37,600 nt of DNA, from NCBI GenBank assembly GCA_018366035.1, contig JAGZIW010000017.1, forward strand, positions 1 through 37,600, written 5' to 3'. The position numbers and the translations under genes were made by a program. Shown here piece after piece: positions 36,886 through 37,600 of the stretch. The notes below the pieces were generated by a model. That model searched no databases, was not told the DNA's origin, and worked only from the letters and a program-made list of their open reading frames with translations. The DNA comes from Butyricicoccus pullicaecorum. Lineage in GTDB: Bacteria > Bacillota > Clostridia > Oscillospirales > Butyricicoccaceae. How positions within the stretch are numbered: position 1 is the stretch's first letter; every line of letters starts with the position of its first letter.

Positions 36886-37600
36886 TCATTTGTTCTCTGC
36901 CAGCTGTTTCACCATATCCGACAGCTCCTCAATCTTCCCACCGCACAGGCGGTCGAGATACACCATCGGCTGCACACTGGATTCCTGTACAGAAATTTCG
37001 CCTTTCGCGTCCACCTTAACAATATCCGCATCAATCAGCCGACGGAACGTCCCCTGTGCCCATTCGGGCATTTCGGTCGTATGCTTATAAATCTTCATTT
37101 CTTCCTCCTTCGTTGGACTTATCATCTCTTTCCGAACTGCCTGCCGGAAATCGTCCATGGTCTTGCCCTGTTTTTGGAACCAATACAGCACATCGCCGTG
37201 GTTGCTTGCGATGCCCTGCCTATATCCCTCCGCGTGGCAGATGATGTGCTTCAACGGATCCATGGCAAACTCCCTGCATAAGTATGCAAAAAGTTCCACG
37301 GCTTCACGGTAAACCTTGCCAAAATATATAGCATCTGCAAGCTTATCCTCACAGATTTCCACGCCGATATGTGTGGAGTTAGCCGAGCCGCCCGCATGCC
37401 ATGCCTGCATCGTCCAAGGCAAAGTCTGATATGTGGCAATGCTGCCATCTGGCAGCGTGCCGATAAAGGCATGCACACATACCGACCTGCCGTCCGGCTT
37501 AGGCTGGTTCCAGTGATTGCCATATGGATTTTTGCCCAGCCGCCCGTCATCTGGTCCCACATACCGCGACAGCTTTGTGTTGGGCGCGCCCGTGCTGTGC
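36886..37600 (-). CDS. Phage-type N-acetylmuramoyl-L-alanine amidase (endolysin), 5' end beyond window
   Basis: A peptidoglycan amidase of the Amidase_2 (PGRP-like) family, open to the right edge; the visible part is about 238 residues. It begins HSTGAPNTKLSRYVGPDDG, close to the usual start of the domain with its first zinc His. VCVHAFIGTLPDGSIATYQTLPW, HAGGSANSTHIGVEICED and CHAEGYRQGIASNHGDVLYWF contain the further histidines and Asp of the site. The C-terminal ~70 residues (EMPEWAQGTFRRLIDADIVK, then MVYLDRLCGGKIEELSD) form a separate small domain seen in clostridial endolysins. It cleaves the bond between muramic acid and L-Ala. The phage type and the site beside a tRNA suggest a prophage lysis gene. 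Confidence 0.88.
   Translation of the reverse strand, partial: HSTGAPNTKLSRYVGPDDGRLGKNPYGNHWNQPKPDGRSVCVHAFIGTLPDGSIATYQTLPWTMQAWHAGGSANSTHIGVEICEDKLADAIYFGKVYREAVELFAYLCREFAMDPLKHIICHAEGYRQGIASNHGDVLYWFQKQGKTMDDFRQAVRKEMISPTKEEEMKIYKHTTEMPEWAQGTFRRLIDADIVKVDAKGEISVQESSVQPMVYLDRLCGGKIEELSDMVKQLAENK

Noticed and set aside
36701..36889. Leftward frame of 62 codons across the tRNA
   Set aside because: It is the antisense of tRNA-Leu, a well-known artefact, with no ribosome site.

Overview
The window looks like chromosome of a Gram-positive anaerobic clostridium, probably a gut member of Eubacteriales/Oscillospirales. The genus is a guess. The support is strong Shine-Dalgarno sites, several TTG starts chosen by them, textbook sigma-A promoters (TTGACA-N17-TATAAT), many hairpin-plus-U-tract terminators, and typical Firmicutes families (KtrB, DUF1836, DUF896, Lrp/AsnC, aPGM-type enzyme, GluQRS). 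Most of the window has balanced base composition. The two ends are visibly AT-richer and look acquired.

Left end (1-2655), accessory: the 3' part of a large serine recombinase ends just before the severed 3' part of an XRE-type regulator gene, so a mobile element appears to have inserted into that gene. Two unrecognised small genes follow, each preceded by the same 68-bp repeat. A second repeat follows each of them. The layout resembles an array of gene cassettes.

Core part 1 (2835-16246): a KtrB potassium channel subunit; divergently, an aPGM-family enzyme overlapping an RlmA-type rRNA methyltransferase; then a leftward ion-transport operon of P-type ATPase, receiver-less OmpR-type regulator, MgtA and a 68-residue membrane protein. 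A hemolysin III family protein, a DUF1836 protein and NADP-type glutamate dehydrogenase follow.

Sugar/polyol part (16271-21855, leftward): a LacI-family regulator, an IolG-like dehydrogenase, an IolH-like protein, a second TIM-barrel epimerase and a GPH-type symporter. It resembles an inositol cassette without the kinase and aldolase genes. A perfect 14-bp palindrome, probably the LacI operator, lies before the dehydrogenase gene, and its core recurs in the loop of the lacI terminator.

Core part 2 (22084-34736): an AlkD-like protein and a NagZ-like glycosidase; GluQRS; an Lrp regulator; an SPFH membrane protein with an inverted repeat at its start site; a small secreted protein; a ribbon-helix-helix (RHH) protein overlapping a D-amino-acid transaminase; a CAP-domain protein; a DUF896-cca-HD-YjbQ operon; MetY with an acetyltransferase and a small membrane protein; and a second HD protein. 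Half of the SPFH inverted repeat recurs over the -10 of the RHH gene, which suggests shared control.

Right end (34737-37600): an AT-rich divergent pair (TetR regulator and an atypical cation-efflux protein), a tRNA-Leu(UAA) with its own promoter and terminator, and the 3' part of a phage-type amidase converging on the tRNA, which suggests a prophage beyond the window edge.
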